Position numbers and translations under genes: made by a program. The notes below the pieces were generated by a model. The model did no database searches. It had not been told where the DNA came from and saw only the letters and a list, made by a program, of their open reading frames with translations. A stretch of 64,000 nt of DNA, taken from CAZGTQ01 sp964528575 (lineage in GTDB: Bacteria > Planctomycetota > UBA1135 > GCA-002686595). Below are positions 33,891 through 44,103 of this stretch, in pieces. The DNA lies in assembly GCA_964528575.1 (NCBI GenBank), contig CAZGTQ010000053.1, positions 11,157 to 75,156 of the forward strand, written 5' to 3'. How positions within the stretch are numbered: the stretch's first letter is position 1; each line of letters begins with the position of its first letter.

Positions 33891-35465
33891 TCAGCCAGCC
33901 GCCGCGCGGACGGCGTCGAGCAGCTCGCGCGCCGCCGCGGCGTTCATGAAGGCCATCACCGGCCAGGCGCTCTTCGTGCGCAGGATCGCGAGCGGGCGCG
34001 GGTCGTGGAGCTCCTTGCCCGCGGCGTCGCGTCCGCGGTACTCCGGTTTCACGTCGAATGCGATGCCCCCCTCGAGCGCGACCTTCGGCACGCTCGCACC
34101 GTACGCCTGCAGGTACAGGCGCGCCTCGACGTGCGCCTCCTCGCCGGCTTCGGGCGCCCGGCCCGCGAGCGCGTGCTCGAGCTCCGCGGCGAGCTTCGCG
34201 GCGTAGGACCGAGGCGCGCGCACCTCGAGCAGCACGTGGTCCTTCTCGTCCGCGTGCACGAGCTCGACGACGAGCTCGTCGCGCTTCGCCGACGCGCGCC
34301 AGGACAGCCCGCCCTCGATGCGGTGCACGAGCTCGGAGGCCAGCTCGTACGGCTGCACGTCGACGCGCGCGCGCAGCCGCAGCGGCTCGAACAGGAGCGC
34401 CTCGAGCGCCGCGCTGACCGCGTGCGCGGCGCGCGGGTCGTTCGAGAGCACGAACGCGCACGCGTCGTCCTCGAGCCAGCGAACGACGTTGCAGCCGAAG
34501 CCCGCGACGCTGCCGGAGTGGTGCGCCTTGCGCGTCCCGCGCTCGGTCACGTCGATCCGCCAGCCGCCGGCGTAGCTCGCCTGCTCCGGCGTGTAGAGGA
34601 TCGCCTTCGCGTCGTCGTCGAGCGGGTCCCTGCGCCGCAGCGCGCGATCCCAGGCCAACAGGTCCCAGACCGTCGTCACGACGCCGCCCATCCCCTTGTA
34701 GCCCCAGCCCCAATGCCACTCGGCGGCTGTCCACTCGCCCGGCTCGTTGGTGCGGCGCGACGCGACGCGCCCGGAGCGCGCGAGGTCGCGGTCGCCGATG
34801 AAGCCGGTGTCCTTCAGCTTCGCCGGCTCGAACAGGTGCTTCTCGCAGTACTTCTCGAACGTGCCGCCGGCGACCTCCTCGACGATCGCCGCGAGGAGCG
34901 CGTACCCGGCGTTGCAGTACTCGAAGCGCTCGCCCGGCGCCGCCGCCAGCGGCTCCGCGAGCATCTTCCGCACGTAGTCCGCGCGACCGATCGGCGACCT
35001 ATAGGCCACGCCGATCGAGCCGGAGATCCCCGACGTGTGCGTGAGGAGCTGGCGCACCGTGATCGCGCTCTTGTCCTCGGGCACGTCGTCGAAGAGCGCG
35101 CCCAGCGTAGCGTCGAGCGCGAGCTTCTTGCGCTGCACGAGGTGCGCGACCGCGGCGCCGGCGACCTGCTTGCTCGCGGACGCGAGCTCGAAGAGCGTGT
35201 GCGGCGTGTTCGGCGTTTCGCCGTAGTCCGCCATGCCGTAGCCGCGGGCGAGCAGCACGTCGCCCTCGCGCGCGACGAGCACCGCGCCCCAGAAGTCGGG
35301 GCCGCCGCTCTCCTCGACGGCGCGAGCGAGCGCCTCGCCGAGCTTGCCAGCCACGATCGTGCCGTCGCTCGACCTCGCGCGCTGCGCGGCGCTCGCCGCG
35401 CTTGCGCACAGCACCGCCGCCGCGAGCACCGCCCCACGCGTCAGCCGCCCCGCCGTGGCTCCCAT
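33891..35465 (-). CDS. Secreted serine hydrolase of the class C beta-lactamase / PBP fold
   Basis: About 524 residues from ATG 35465; an ATG at 35498 would add 11. The signal peptide is GAVLAAAVLCASAASAAQ. The three active-site motifs are present: SASK (Ser 96, Lys 99) in LFELASASKQVAGAA, YCN (183-185) in FEYCNAGYALLAA, and HSG (316-318) in AHHSGSVAGFG. LLTHTSGISG is also typical. The C-terminal ~130 residues are an extra beta-rich domain seen in esterase/DD-peptidase-like members. The substrate is uncertain: peptidoglycan peptides, D-amino-acid peptides or esters. The family name alone does not imply beta-lactam resistance. Confidence 0.85.
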   Translation of the reverse strand: MGATAGRLTRGAVLAAAVLCASAASAAQRARSSDGTIVAGKLGEALARAVEESGGPDFWGAVLVAREGDVLLARGYGMADYGETPNTPHTLFELASASKQVAGAAVAHLVQRKKLALDATLGALFDDVPEDKSAITVRQLLTHTSGISGSIGVAYRSPIGRADYVRKMLAEPLAAAPGERFEYCNAGYALLAAIVEEVAGGTFEKYCEKHLFEPAKLKDTGFIGDRDLARSGRVASRRTNEPGEWTAAEWHWGWGYKGMGGVVTTVWDLLAWDRALRRRDPLDDDAKAILYTPEQASYAGGWRIDVTERGTRKAHHSGSVAGFGCNVVRWLEDDACAFVLSNDPRAAHAVSAALEALLFEPLRLRARVDVQPYELASELVHRIEGGLSWRASAKRDELVVELVHADEKDHVLLEVRAPRSYAAKLAAELEHALAGRAPEAGEEAHVEARLYLQAYGASVPKVALEGGIAFDVKPEYRGRDAAGKELHDPRPLAILRTKSAWPVMAFMNAAAARELLDAVRAAAG

Positions 35466-35553
35466 GACGCAGAGCTTAAGTGCCCGTCGAAGAAGCAACG
35501 CACCGAATCCCCGCCGACGCTAGGATGGCGCCGCCTTGCCCCCCCCGACCGTG

Positions 35554-38500
35554 ATGCCGCGTCACCTCGCTTCGGTGCCGGCGGTCTGCCTCGTTCTGCT
35601 CGCCGCGAGCGCGTCTGCGCAATCGGTCTGGACCGGCTCGCAGGGCACGGGCTGGCACGTGCCCGCGAACTGGAGCACGAACGCCGTGCCCGACGCCGCG
35701 ACCGACGTCGTCGTGCCGCCTGCGCCGCACCAGCCGTCGAGCTTCCTGTTCGACCCACAGTGCCGCGACCTGTCGATCGAGCCGGGCGCGACGCTCGCGC
35801 TCGGCGCCGGTTTCGACCTGTTCGTGCACGGCGACCTGGACGCCGGCGGAACTCTCGCGGTGAGCTCGTCGTCGAGCGCGCTCGTCGTCGCGGGCGCGTG
35901 GCAGAACGACGGCACGTTCGTCGGCGGCGGCTGCACGCTCGAGCTCACCGGCGACGGCACGCTCGCGGGAGCGAGCCCGATCGCCGTCGGAAACCTCGTC
36001 GTCTCCGGCGGAGCCCGCGTGCTCGCGCTCCCCGTGTCGGTCGCCGCGGACGTCACCGTCGAGGGCGCGGCGCAGCTCACGCTGCTCGCCGACCTCACCG
36101 TGGCGGCGAACTGGACGTCGAGCGCGGCCGCGTCCGACGTGCTCGGCGCCGGCTTCGTCACGTTCACGGGCGACGGGTTGCTGACCAGCGGCGCGAACGC
36201 GCTGCCCAACGTGCGCGTCGCGGGCGGCCTGCGGCGCGTCAACCCCTCGGCGGTCGCGGGCCGCCTCGAGATGAGCTCCGGGGAGCTGCGCCTGCTCGAC
36301 GGCGTCACGTTCGCGGTCGGCGGCGACGCGGAGCTCGGGGGCGGGACGCTGAGCTTCGAGGACCTGTTCCCCGGGCCCGCGGGCGCGCTCGACGTCGCAG
36401 GCGACGTGACGATCGGCGCGGCGGCGGGGCCGTTCGATCCCGGCGCCGAGGTGCGCTGCGGAGGCGACTGGAGCTCGTCCGCCGCGTTCGCGCCGCTGGG
36501 CGGGGCGGTCGTGCTCGCCGGCGACGGTACGCTCGGCGGCGCGCCGTCGTTCGCGGACCTGCGCATCGCGAGCGGGACGCGCGACGCGAGCGTGGGCGCG
36601 CTCGTGCGCGGCGACCTCTCGGTCGAGAACGGCGCGCTGCTGCGCACGACGGCTGCGTTCGACGTCGACGGCGCGGTCGTGCTCGGCGCGAGCGCGACGT
36701 GGGAGCTGGGGTCCGCGAGCCATTCGGTCGGCGGCGACTGGAGCTCCGCCGGCGGGAGCGCGAGCGGAGTGGGCGCGATCGTGTTCGACGGACCGGGGAG
36801 CCTCGCGACGGGCGCCGGCTCGATCGCCAACGTGCTCGTCTCCGCGGGCGAGCGCAGCGTGCTCGGCGCGAACGTCGATCGCGACCTGGGGATGATCGGC
36901 GGCGCGCTCGTCGTCCAGCCCCAGAGCACGCTGGTCGTCGGAGACGACCTCCTGCTCGCCGCCGGCACGCTCTCGCTCCTGCCCGGCGGGCCGGGGCCGG
37001 AGATCGTCGACGTCGGCGACGACGTGGCGATCCTCGCGAGCGCGGGCGCGTTCGGCCCCGAGGCGCAGATCCGCTGCGGCGGCGACTGGATCGCCGGGCC
37101 CGCGTTCCAGCCCGCCGCGGGCCGCGTGCGTCTGCTCGGGGCCGGCGCGACGAGCGTCGCGGGCTCGAGCCTCGTCTTCTTCGACCTCAGCGTCGAGGCC
37201 GGGACGAAGACGTTCCTCGCGCCGTTCCGCGTCGACGGAGCGTTCACGCTGTTCGCGGGGGCGACGCTCGTCACGCAGGCGCCGGGCGATTTCGACGGCA
37301 CGGTGACGCTCGGCAACGCCAGCGCCGCGTGGGACGTCGGCAGCTCGACGCACGCGGTCGCGGGCGATCTCTTCTCGAACGGCGCGTCCGCCCTGGGCGC
37401 GGGGATGCTCGACTTCGACGGGACCGGCGTCGTGCTCTCGGCCGGCGACCTGCCGCACGTGCGCGTGAGCGCGGGCACGCGCACGTTCATCGGCGCCGTC
37501 GGAGCGTCGATCGTCGACGTCGCGAGCCTCGCGTTGAGCGGCGGCGAGCTCGTCGTCGGCGACGATGCCGCGATCCGCGTCGCGGGCGACGCGGAGCTGA
37601 CGGGGGGCACGCTGTCGTTCGCGAGCGCGGCCCCTGGCTTCGAGGTGCTGCAGGTCGCGGGCGACGTCACGCTGGCCGCGGCCGCGGGCGCGATGAGCGC
37701 GACCAGCGCGATCCTGTGCGGCGGCGACTGGAGCTCGACGGCGGCATGGGACCCGCCGGCGGGCACCGTGCGGCTCCAGCCGCTGATCGCGTCGACCGTC
37801 TCGGGCTCCGACCTGCGCTTCGCGAACCTGACGGTCGCGAGCGGCGCGGTGAGCTTCGCGAGCGGCGCGCACGTCGCGGGCGACCTCGCGGTGTCGTCGG
37901 GCGCGCAGCTCACGACCGCCGCGGCGCTCGACGTCGACGGTGGCGTCGCGCTCGGCGACGCGACCGCCGCCTGGAACGTCGGGGGCGCCACGCACGACGT
38001 CGCGGGCGCCTGGGCGTCGGCGGGCGCGAACGCGGTCGGGAGCGGAACGATCCGTTTCGACGGCGACGGCACGCTCGCGACGGGCGGCGGGCTCCTGCCG
38101 AGCGTCGTCGTCGCGGCGGGGGACCGGCTCGCATCGGACGCGACCGTCGCCGGCGACCTCGCACTCCTCGGCGGCAGCTTGACGCTGCTCGCCGGCGAGA
38201 TCCTGCACGTCACGGGCGACGGGACGTTCGGCGGCGGCGCGCTGCACTTCGCGCTCGACGCAGCCGCGGTGCTCGACGTCGACGGCGACGTCGCGATGAC
38301 GATCCCGGCGGGCGCGATGACGGCGGCGAGCGTGCTGCGCTGCGGCGGCGACTGGTCGTCGAGCGCGGCGTTCGCGCCGCTCTCGGGCGTGGTCGTGCTC
38401 GACGGCGCGAGCTCCGCGACCGTCGGCGGAGCGGCGCCGGCGTTCGCCGACCTCGTCGTCTTCAGCGGCGTCAAGACGACGACCGCGCCGGTGCACGTCG

Positions 38501-41500
38501 CGGGCGACCTGACGGTGCAGGGCGGCGCCTCGCTCGTCGCCGGCGCGCCGATCGAGGTCGACGGCGACGCGTCGCTCGGGGGCTCGGGCGCGACGTGGGA
38601 CACCGGCGGGCTGACGCACGTCGTCCACGGCGACTACGTTTCGTCGGGCGGCAGCGCGACCGGCGGCGGCACGCTGCGCTTCGAGGGCGCGGGCGCGCTC
38701 ACGACCGGCGGCGGGACGGTTCCGAACGTGACGCTCGCGGCAGGCACGCGCGCGGTCGGCGACGCGCACGTGACCGGCGACCTCGTGCTCGAGGCCGGCG
38801 AGCTCGCGCTCGGCGTGGACGCTCTGCTGCGCGTCGACGGGGACGCGGCGCTGCTCGCGGGCACGCTCTCGTGGCCGGCTGCGGCGGACGGGACGCCCGA
38901 CGCGATCGACGTCGAGGGCGACGTGCTCGTCACCGCGGCGGCGGGCGCCACGAGCGCCGACAGCGAGCTGCGCTGCGCCGGCGACTGGACCTCGACGGGC
39001 GCATTCGCGCCGGCCGACGGCGCCGTCGTGCTCGATGGGGTCGCGCCGACGACGGTGGGCGGCGCGGGGCTCACGCTCGCGACGCTCGTCGTGCAAACGG
39101 GCGAGCGCACGCTCGTCGACGAGCCGACGCTCGACGCGCTCGTCGTGCGGCTCGGCGGCACGCTCGCGGCGGCGGCCGACGTCAACACGAATTCGGTGCT
39201 CGTCGAGGCTGGCACCCTCGCGCTCGGCGCGCGCACGATCCGCGTCGCGCACGACTGGGACTCGTCCGCGCCGGGGAGCGCGACGACCGGCGAGGGGTTC
39301 GTGCGTTTCGGCGCCGACGGCTCGGTCGCGACCGGCGCGGGGACGATCCCGAACGTGCTCGTCGCGGCGGGCGTGCGCTCCGTCGCGGGCGCGGCGATCG
39401 ACGGAGACCTCGCGCTCGCGGGCGGCGTCCTGCGCATCCTGGACGGCGCCACGCTCTCGGTCGCGGGGGTCGCGGGGCTGACCGCAGCGGGCTCGCTCGT
39501 GTTCGTCGACGACGCGCCCGGACCGGAGACGCTCGACGTCGAGAAAGGGCTCGCGGCGTTCTGCTCGATGGCCGGGTCGAGCGCGAACAGCCGGATCGAG
39601 TGCGCCGGCGACTGGCTCGCCGCCGGCACGTTCCTGCCGTTCGAGGGCGTCGTCGTGTTCGACGGCGACCAGGAAGCGACGATCGCGGGCGCGGACCTCG
39701 ACCTTGTCGACGTGCGCTTCGCCGCGGGCACGAAGACGCTCGCGGTGCAGCTCTCCGTCGAGCGGCTCGCGATCGAGTCGGGCGCGACGCTCGTCGCCGG
39801 CGCGGCGGTCGCGGTGAGCGGCGACGTGACGCTCGGCGACGGCTCGGCGACGTGGGCGCTGGGCGGGCTCGAGCACGTCGTCACGGGCGACTGGAGCGCC
39901 GCGGGCGGGAGCGCGAGCGGCGGCACGATCGTGTTCGACGGCGCCGGGACGCTCGACACGGGCGGCGGGACGATCGAGCGTGTGCGCGTCGTCGCGGGCC
40001 AGCGCCGCGCGCGCACGAGCACGGTCGAGACGCTCCTCGAGCTCTCCGGCGGCGAGCTGTTCGTCGAGGACGACCAGGTGCTCTCCGTCCTGGGCGACGC
40101 GGCGTTCTCCGGCGGCGTGCTGTCGTGGGAGCCGGTCGCGGCGGGGGCGGACGACGTGCTCGACGTCGAGGGCGACGTGACGTGCACGGCGGCGGCGGGG
40201 ACGACGAGCGAGCGTTCGGTGCTGCGCTGCGCGGGCGACTGGAGCTCGAACGGGTCCTTCGCGCCGGCGTCGGGGCGGGTCGAACTCGACGGCGGGGCCA
40301 CGACGGCCGTCGTGGGGCTCGCGCCGGGCGCGGACCCGACGTTCGCCCAGCTCGTCGTGAAGGGCGGGACGCGCACGGCGGCGAACGAGCAGACGCTCGT
40401 TCTGGACGCGTGGACGATCGAGGCCGGCGCGACGTACGCGGTCGAGGGCGTGCGGGTGACCGTGCCCGGCGGGCCTGTCCTCGCGCAGGGCACGCTGTCG
40501 ATCGGCGCTGGCGGCGAGCTCGCGCTCGCGCCCGGCGTCGCGGTGCAGGTGCCGGGCACGCTGCGCGTCGTGGGGACCGTCGAGGACGCGGCCGCCGTCG
40601 GCGGGGCGGGCGGCGGCGGATACCTGCTCAACGTCGTCGGGACGCTCGCGGCGAGCAACTTCCGCTTCGAGGAGCCGGGGCCGACGGGGATCGTCGTCGA
40701 CGAGGCGGCCACGATCGCGGCCGCGCCGCACGATCTGCGCGGCGGGACGTTCGCGCGGCCGTCGGCGAGCCCGGAGTCGGTCTTGCTCGACCTGCGCCGC
40801 TCCGCGCCGACCGACGTGCGCTACGTCGCGTTCGAGGACCCGCTCGGCGTCGGCACGTACAACGTGCGGGTCCTGAGCGGCTCGCCCGTGCGGTTCGTCA
40901 ACGCGACCGGCACGTTCGCCGGTCCGGCGTTCGAGCACGACCCGTTCGGCCTGGTGGCGTGGGACGAGGACTCGACGACGGTCGTCTCGTTCGACGCGAC
41001 GGCGGCAGCGGACGAGGTCGCGCTCGCGTGGACGAGCACGCTCGAGGTCGACCTCGCGGCGTACGTCGTGCGGCGCACTCCCGTGGCGGGCGGAGCGACC
41101 GTCGACGTCGCGACGCTGCCGGCGGTCGGCCCCAGCGCGTACGCGGTCGTCGACGACGACGTCCTGCCGCAGGTGAAGTACCTGTACGAGCTCGTCGAGC
41201 GCAAGACGCACGGGCTCGAGGTCGCGCTCGCGCAGGACACCGCGACGCCTTGGACGGCGACGGCGCCGCCGAGCAACTTCCTCACGGTCGGGCCGACTGG
41301 CGCGTTTCCCGACGTGCAGTCCGCGATCGCCGCGGCGAGCGGTCCGACGCCGGTGATCGCAGTCGCGGCCGGGACGTACCCGTCGTTCCTCGTGCCGTCC
41401 GGCAAGGGCACCCTGCGGATCCTGGCGGACGGCTCGGGGCCGGTGCGCATCGATACGACGCTCGGCGCGGTGCGCATCCTCGGCGTGGGGCCGCAGGACG

Positions 41501-42201
41501 CGGTCGAGCTGAGCGACCTCGAGATCGGCGACGCCGCGTCCCCGTTCGGCGGCTTGCTCGTGCGCGATTGCGCCGGCGTGATCGTGCTCGACGAGCTCCT
41601 CGTGCAGGGCGGGACCGGGCAGCCGGGGATCGACGTCGACAGCTCGACGCGCACCGCGATCCAGCGCACCGATGCGTTCGGGAGCCCCGGGTTGCTCCTG
41701 CAGGACGGCGCGGTCGCGCTCGCGAGCCGCGGGACCGTCGACGTGCTCGAGCTGCGCGGTTTCTCCAGCGCGCGCGTGGCGGAGCTCGCCGGCGCGACCG
41801 TCGTCGAGACGGGCTCGACCCTCGTCACCTATCCCGGGCCGATGGCGGACGTCGAGGTCGCCGAGCTGCTCCCGCTGGGCGAGCCGTTCACCGTCGCGCT
41901 GTCGGGCACGCCGTCGGGCATCTACGTGCTCGTCGTCGCCGGCGGACTCGGCTGGCTCGACATCTTCCCGAGCCCGCCGTGGGAGATGGTCGGCTTGATC
42001 CGCGCCGTGGGACCGCCGACGCCGCAGATCCTCGTCCAAGGCCAGCTCGATCCGAGCGGATCGGCGACGGTGGCCGCTGGGATGCCGCCCGACGGCGTGC
42101 TGTTCGGCCTGCCGATCGTCCTGTCCTCGATCGTCGTCCAGACGACGCCGCTCGTGCGCCTGCGGTGGAGCAACGTCGCGTCGATCATCGGGGTCGACTG
42201 A
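35554..42201 (+). CDS. Giant secreted repeat protein with Fn3-like and terminal modules
   Basis: About 2215 residues from ATG 35554 (signal peptide VPAVCLVLLAASASAQ); a TTG at 35536 is in frame. The start, GWHVPANWSTNAVPDAATDV, is typical of proteins that begin with a 'NWS...P' beta-helix cap. Seven repeats of about 209 residues follow, each marked by a C(G/A)GDW motif; the Cys codons lie at 36457, 37075, 37717, 38341, 38974, 39601 and 40228. Between them recur FDGxGxLxTG, VDGD and GDLxLxxG strands, giving a long beta-solenoid. At about 41020-41280 there is a fibronectin-III-like domain (DEVALAWTSTLEVDLAAYVV), then a short beta-helix (PDVQSAIAAAS) and the shared terminal module (GQLDPSGSATVAAGMPP, SSIVVQTTPLV). 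It is likely a surface or matrix protein. Confidence 0.82.
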   Translation: MPRHLASVPAVCLVLLAASASAQSVWTGSQGTGWHVPANWSTNAVPDAATDVVVPPAPHQPSSFLFDPQCRDLSIEPGATLALGAGFDLFVHGDLDAGGTLAVSSSSSALVVAGAWQNDGTFVGGGCTLELTGDGTLAGASPIAVGNLVVSGGARVLALPVSVAADVTVEGAAQLTLLADLTVAANWTSSAAASDVLGAGFVTFTGDGLLTSGANALPNVRVAGGLRRVNPSAVAGRLEMSSGELRLLDGVTFAVGGDAELGGGTLSFEDLFPGPAGALDVAGDVTIGAAAGPFDPGAEVRCGGDWSSSAAFAPLGGAVVLAGDGTLGGAPSFADLRIASGTRDASVGALVRGDLSVENGALLRTTAAFDVDGAVVLGASATWELGSASHSVGGDWSSAGGSASGVGAIVFDGPGSLATGAGSIANVLVSAGERSVLGANVDRDLGMIGGALVVQPQSTLVVGDDLLLAAGTLSLLPGGPGPEIVDVGDDVAILASAGAFGPEAQIRCGGDWIAGPAFQPAAGRVRLLGAGATSVAGSSLVFFDLSVEAGTKTFLAPFRVDGAFTLFAGATLVTQAPGDFDGTVTLGNASAAWDVGSSTHAVAGDLFSNGASALGAGMLDFDGTGVVLSAGDLPHVRVSAGTRTFIGAVGASIVDVASLALSGGELVVGDDAAIRVAGDAELTGGTLSFASAAPGFEVLQVAGDVTLAAAAGAMSATSAILCGGDWSSTAAWDPPAGTVRLQPLIASTVSGSDLRFANLTVASGAVSFASGAHVAGDLAVSSGAQLTTAAALDVDGGVALGDATAAWNVGGATHDVAGAWASAGANAVGSGTIRFDGDGTLATGGGLLPSVVVAAGDRLASDATVAGDLALLGGSLTLLAGEILHVTGDGTFGGGALHFALDAAAVLDVDGDVAMTIPAGAMTAASVLRCGGDWSSSAAFAPLSGVVVLDGASSATVGGAAPAFADLVVFSGVKTTTAPVHVAGDLTVQGGASLVAGAPIEVDGDASLGGSGATWDTGGLTHVVHGDYVSSGGSATGGGTLRFEGAGALTTGGGTVPNVTLAAGTRAVGDAHVTGDLVLEAGELALGVDALLRVDGDAALLAGTLSWPAAADGTPDAIDVEGDVLVTAAAGATSADSELRCAGDWTSTGAFAPADGAVVLDGVAPTTVGGAGLTLATLVVQTGERTLVDEPTLDALVVRLGGTLAAAADVNTNSVLVEAGTLALGARTIRVAHDWDSSAPGSATTGEGFVRFGADGSVATGAGTIPNVLVAAGVRSVAGAAIDGDLALAGGVLRILDGATLSVAGVAGLTAAGSLVFVDDAPGPETLDVEKGLAAFCSMAGSSANSRIECAGDWLAAGTFLPFEGVVVFDGDQEATIAGADLDLVDVRFAAGTKTLAVQLSVERLAIESGATLVAGAAVAVSGDVTLGDGSATWALGGLEHVVTGDWSAAGGSASGGTIVFDGAGTLDTGGGTIERVRVVAGQRRARTSTVETLLELSGGELFVEDDQVLSVLGDAAFSGGVLSWEPVAAGADDVLDVEGDVTCTAAAGTTSERSVLRCAGDWSSNGSFAPASGRVELDGGATTAVVGLAPGADPTFAQLVVKGGTRTAANEQTLVLDAWTIEAGATYAVEGVRVTVPGGPVLAQGTLSIGAGGELALAPGVAVQVPGTLRVVGTVEDAAAVGGAGGGGYLLNVVGTLAASNFRFEEPGPTGIVVDEAATIAAAPHDLRGGTFARPSASPESVLLDLRRSAPTDVRYVAFEDPLGVGTYNVRVLSGSPVRFVNATGTFAGPAFEHDPFGLVAWDEDSTTVVSFDATAAADEVALAWTSTLEVDLAAYVVRRTPVAGGATVDVATLPAVGPSAYAVVDDDVLPQVKYLYELVERKTHGLEVALAQDTATPWTATAPPSNFLTVGPTGAFPDVQSAIAAASGPTPVIAVAAGTYPSFLVPSGKGTLRILADGSGPVRIDTTLGAVRILGVGPQDAVELSDLEIGDAASPFGGLLVRDCAGVIVLDELLVQGGTGQPGIDVDSSTRTAIQRTDAFGSPGLLLQDGAVALASRGTVDVLELRGFSSARVAELAGATVVETGSTLVTYPGPMADVEVAELLPLGEPFTVALSGTPSGIYVLVVAGGLGWLDIFPSPPWEMVGLIRAVGPPTPQILVQGQLDPSGSATVAAGMPPDGVLFGLPIVLSSIVVQTTPLVRLRWSNVASIIGVD

Positions 42202-42244
42202 GCTTCCCACCGGCCGGGCCGAGTCGAGCGACTCGGGATGCGAC

Positions 42245-42280
42245 GCGGGGCGGGCCGCGCCGTCGCGCGACCCGCCCCGC
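42245..42280. terminator. Bidirectional terminator between convergent genes
   Basis: GCGGGGCGGG (42245-42254) and CCCGCCCCGC (42271-42280) form a perfect 10-bp stem with a 16-nt GC-rich loop. It lies 44 bases after the giant gene's stop and 21 bases before the stop of the convergent gene at 42301. Confidence 0.6.
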
Positions 42281-42300
42281 CAAGACCGAACGCTCGCGCC

Positions 42301-43968
42301 CTACGGCTGGAACGTGACCTGGAGCCCGTTGGTCAGCGAGATCACGTTCGGCGGGAGCGGGTTGATGAACAGGCCCTGGCACCAGGCGCTGAGGCCGACG
42401 ATCGCGGGGTTGTTGTTGAGCTGGAACTGCACCGTCAGCGGGCTGCCGGTGTAGACGCCCATCGGCTGCTGGAGCGCGCCCGGGTTGATGATGTCGATCA
42501 GCACCTCGCCGACGCCCGGGAACGGGATGCCGCACGGCGGGAAGCCCGGAGCGGGGTTCGCCGCGACGACGAGGACGGCGAGCTCGCTGTTCGTCGGCGC
42601 GTCGTCCATCGCGAGGCCGAGCGTGTCGCCGATCGCCGCGCTCCCGCTGAAGTAGCGCAGCGTGGCGGGGTTCTGCGCGAAGCAGCCGTCGATGCGGGTC
42701 AAGCCCTGCGCGAGCTCGAGCAGGAACGCGCCCTCGTTGCCGTTGTCGAGGACCGCCTCGAACACGATGTAGCGGCCGTCGTCGCTCATCGTGTAGCCGT
42801 CGCTGATCCCGCGCAGCGTGTCGATGACGTTCGCGCCGACCGTCGTGACGCCCTCTTGCACGAGGAGCTGATCGTCGAGGAACAGACCGGTGTCGACGTC
42901 GAGGTCCGGGTCGTTCCAGTCCCCGTACCAGAGCACCTGATTGGCGTTGTTGATCAGGACCGGGCCGCTGCCGAAGCTCGTGAGCTGGAACGCGCCGATC
43001 GTCGGCGTCGTGTCACCCTCTTGGATGACCTTCGCGCCGTTGCTCACGATGACCGCGTTCGTCGCGGCGTCGCCGTCGAGCAGGCTCGACACGACCCAGC
43101 CGCCCAAGTCGTTGAGGTCGACCTCGACGGTCGAGTCGTTGGCCCAGTTGCGGCCGACGATGGGCGAGGGCGAGCCCTCTTGGGTGATGACGGTCGTGTC
43201 GATGTAGACGATCGTGTCCGACGCGGTGTCGCCGTCCAAGTCCATCGCGACCATGATCTGCCCGGCGTCGTTGAACGCGAAGCCGTGCGGGCCCGTCTCG
43301 AAGTCGGTGATCGCGCCGTTCGTCTGGTTGGGCGGCGAATCGCCTTCCTTGAAGTACAACGTCTCGGACAGGAGGTTGCCGGCGTTGTCGTAGGTGAGCA
43401 CGACGAGCGCGCGGTCGGTCGTGCTCGCCACGCCCGGGTCGTCGACCGACGCCATCAGGAGCGCCTGGTTCGAGTCGTTGATCTTCGTCTCGAAGAAGCC
43501 GGTGTAGGGCGTCGGACCGGTGAACCCGACGGCCGTCGAGAAGTCGCCCTCCTGGATCATGAGCTGGTCGCCGAAGTAGATGCCGCTGTCGTTCGAGCCG
43601 ACCGGGGCGAGGAAGAAGTTCCACACGCTCTGGCCGGCGTCGTTGAGCGTCACCGCGTCGAACGTGTTGAGCGTGAAGCCCACCGGGGCCGGCAGCGCCT
43701 GCCCTTCGCGCAGGAGCAGGCCGGTCGAGGTGATCAGCGCGCCGTCCGCGTCCGTGTCGGCGTTGTCGGTGTCGACCTCGACGATCCACTCGCCGTTGTC
43801 GTTGATCGCGAAGTTCGCGACGCTGGTGACCAGGCCGACGCCCGGCACGACGTCGCCTTCGACGACCAGGGGCGTGATGGTCTGGGCGCCCGCGGGGCCC
43901 GCGAGCGCCAGCGCCGCGGCCGCGGCGAGGGCCCAAAAGAGGGGGGAACGAGGCATAGCTACGGACAT
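42301..43968 (-). CDS. Secreted propeller-like repeat protein with terminal module
   Basis: 555 residues. The start is ATG 43968, chosen for the GGAG eight bases upstream; ATG 43956 is also possible. The signal peptide is SPLFWALAAAAALALAGPAG. Seven to eight repeats of about 50-60 residues follow, each with an N-D-x-G-x strand and an acidic turn: FAINDNGEWIVEVDTDN, TLNDAGQSVWNFFL, KINDSNQALLMASVDD, FAFNDAGQIMVAMDLDGD, DLNDLGGWVVSSLLDGD, LINNANQVLWYGD and TMSDDGRYIVFEA. Each has an associated V.QEGD or FKEGD element. This is the pattern of 'N-x-x-G-Q' beta-propellers common in planctomycetes. The last ~120 residues are the shared terminal module (LSAWCQGLFIN, ISLTNGLQVTF). No catalytic residues are seen. 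Confidence 0.76.
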   Translation of the reverse strand: MSVAMPRSPLFWALAAAAALALAGPAGAQTITPLVVEGDVVPGVGLVTSVANFAINDNGEWIVEVDTDNADTDADGALITSTGLLLREGQALPAPVGFTLNTFDAVTLNDAGQSVWNFFLAPVGSNDSGIYFGDQLMIQEGDFSTAVGFTGPTPYTGFFETKINDSNQALLMASVDDPGVASTTDRALVVLTYDNAGNLLSETLYFKEGDSPPNQTNGAITDFETGPHGFAFNDAGQIMVAMDLDGDTASDTIVYIDTTVITQEGSPSPIVGRNWANDSTVEVDLNDLGGWVVSSLLDGDAATNAVIVSNGAKVIQEGDTTPTIGAFQLTSFGSGPVLINNANQVLWYGDWNDPDLDVDTGLFLDDQLLVQEGVTTVGANVIDTLRGISDGYTMSDDGRYIVFEAVLDNGNEGAFLLELAQGLTRIDGCFAQNPATLRYFSGSAAIGDTLGLAMDDAPTNSELAVLVVAANPAPGFPPCGIPFPGVGEVLIDIINPGALQQPMGVYTGSPLTVQFQLNNNPAIVGLSAWCQGLFINPLPPNVISLTNGLQVTFQP

Positions 43969-44103
43969 CGATAGGACTCCTGAATTGACGGAACCGGAAA
44001 GGGAAAGTCTAGACACCTGAGCACCGTGGGGAACACCCTTCCGCGTACGAACTCCGCAGCCCCTCGCGGAACGGACGAAGTCGGGGACCCCGGCATCGCC
44101 CGT

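Noticed and set aside
33891..35465. Treating the beta-lactamase-fold gene as an antibiotic-resistance gene
   Set aside because: The SxxK, YxN and HxG motifs are shared by esterases and DD-peptidases; sequence and context give no evidence of resistance.
35476..42210. A minus-strand frame open for over 2200 codons opposite the giant secreted gene, and a plus-strand frame of about 2770 codons in another phase
   Set aside because: Both are Arg/Asp/Glu-rich readings created by third-position GC bias opposite or out of phase with a gene that has a signal peptide and clear repeats. They have no start signals or family resemblance.
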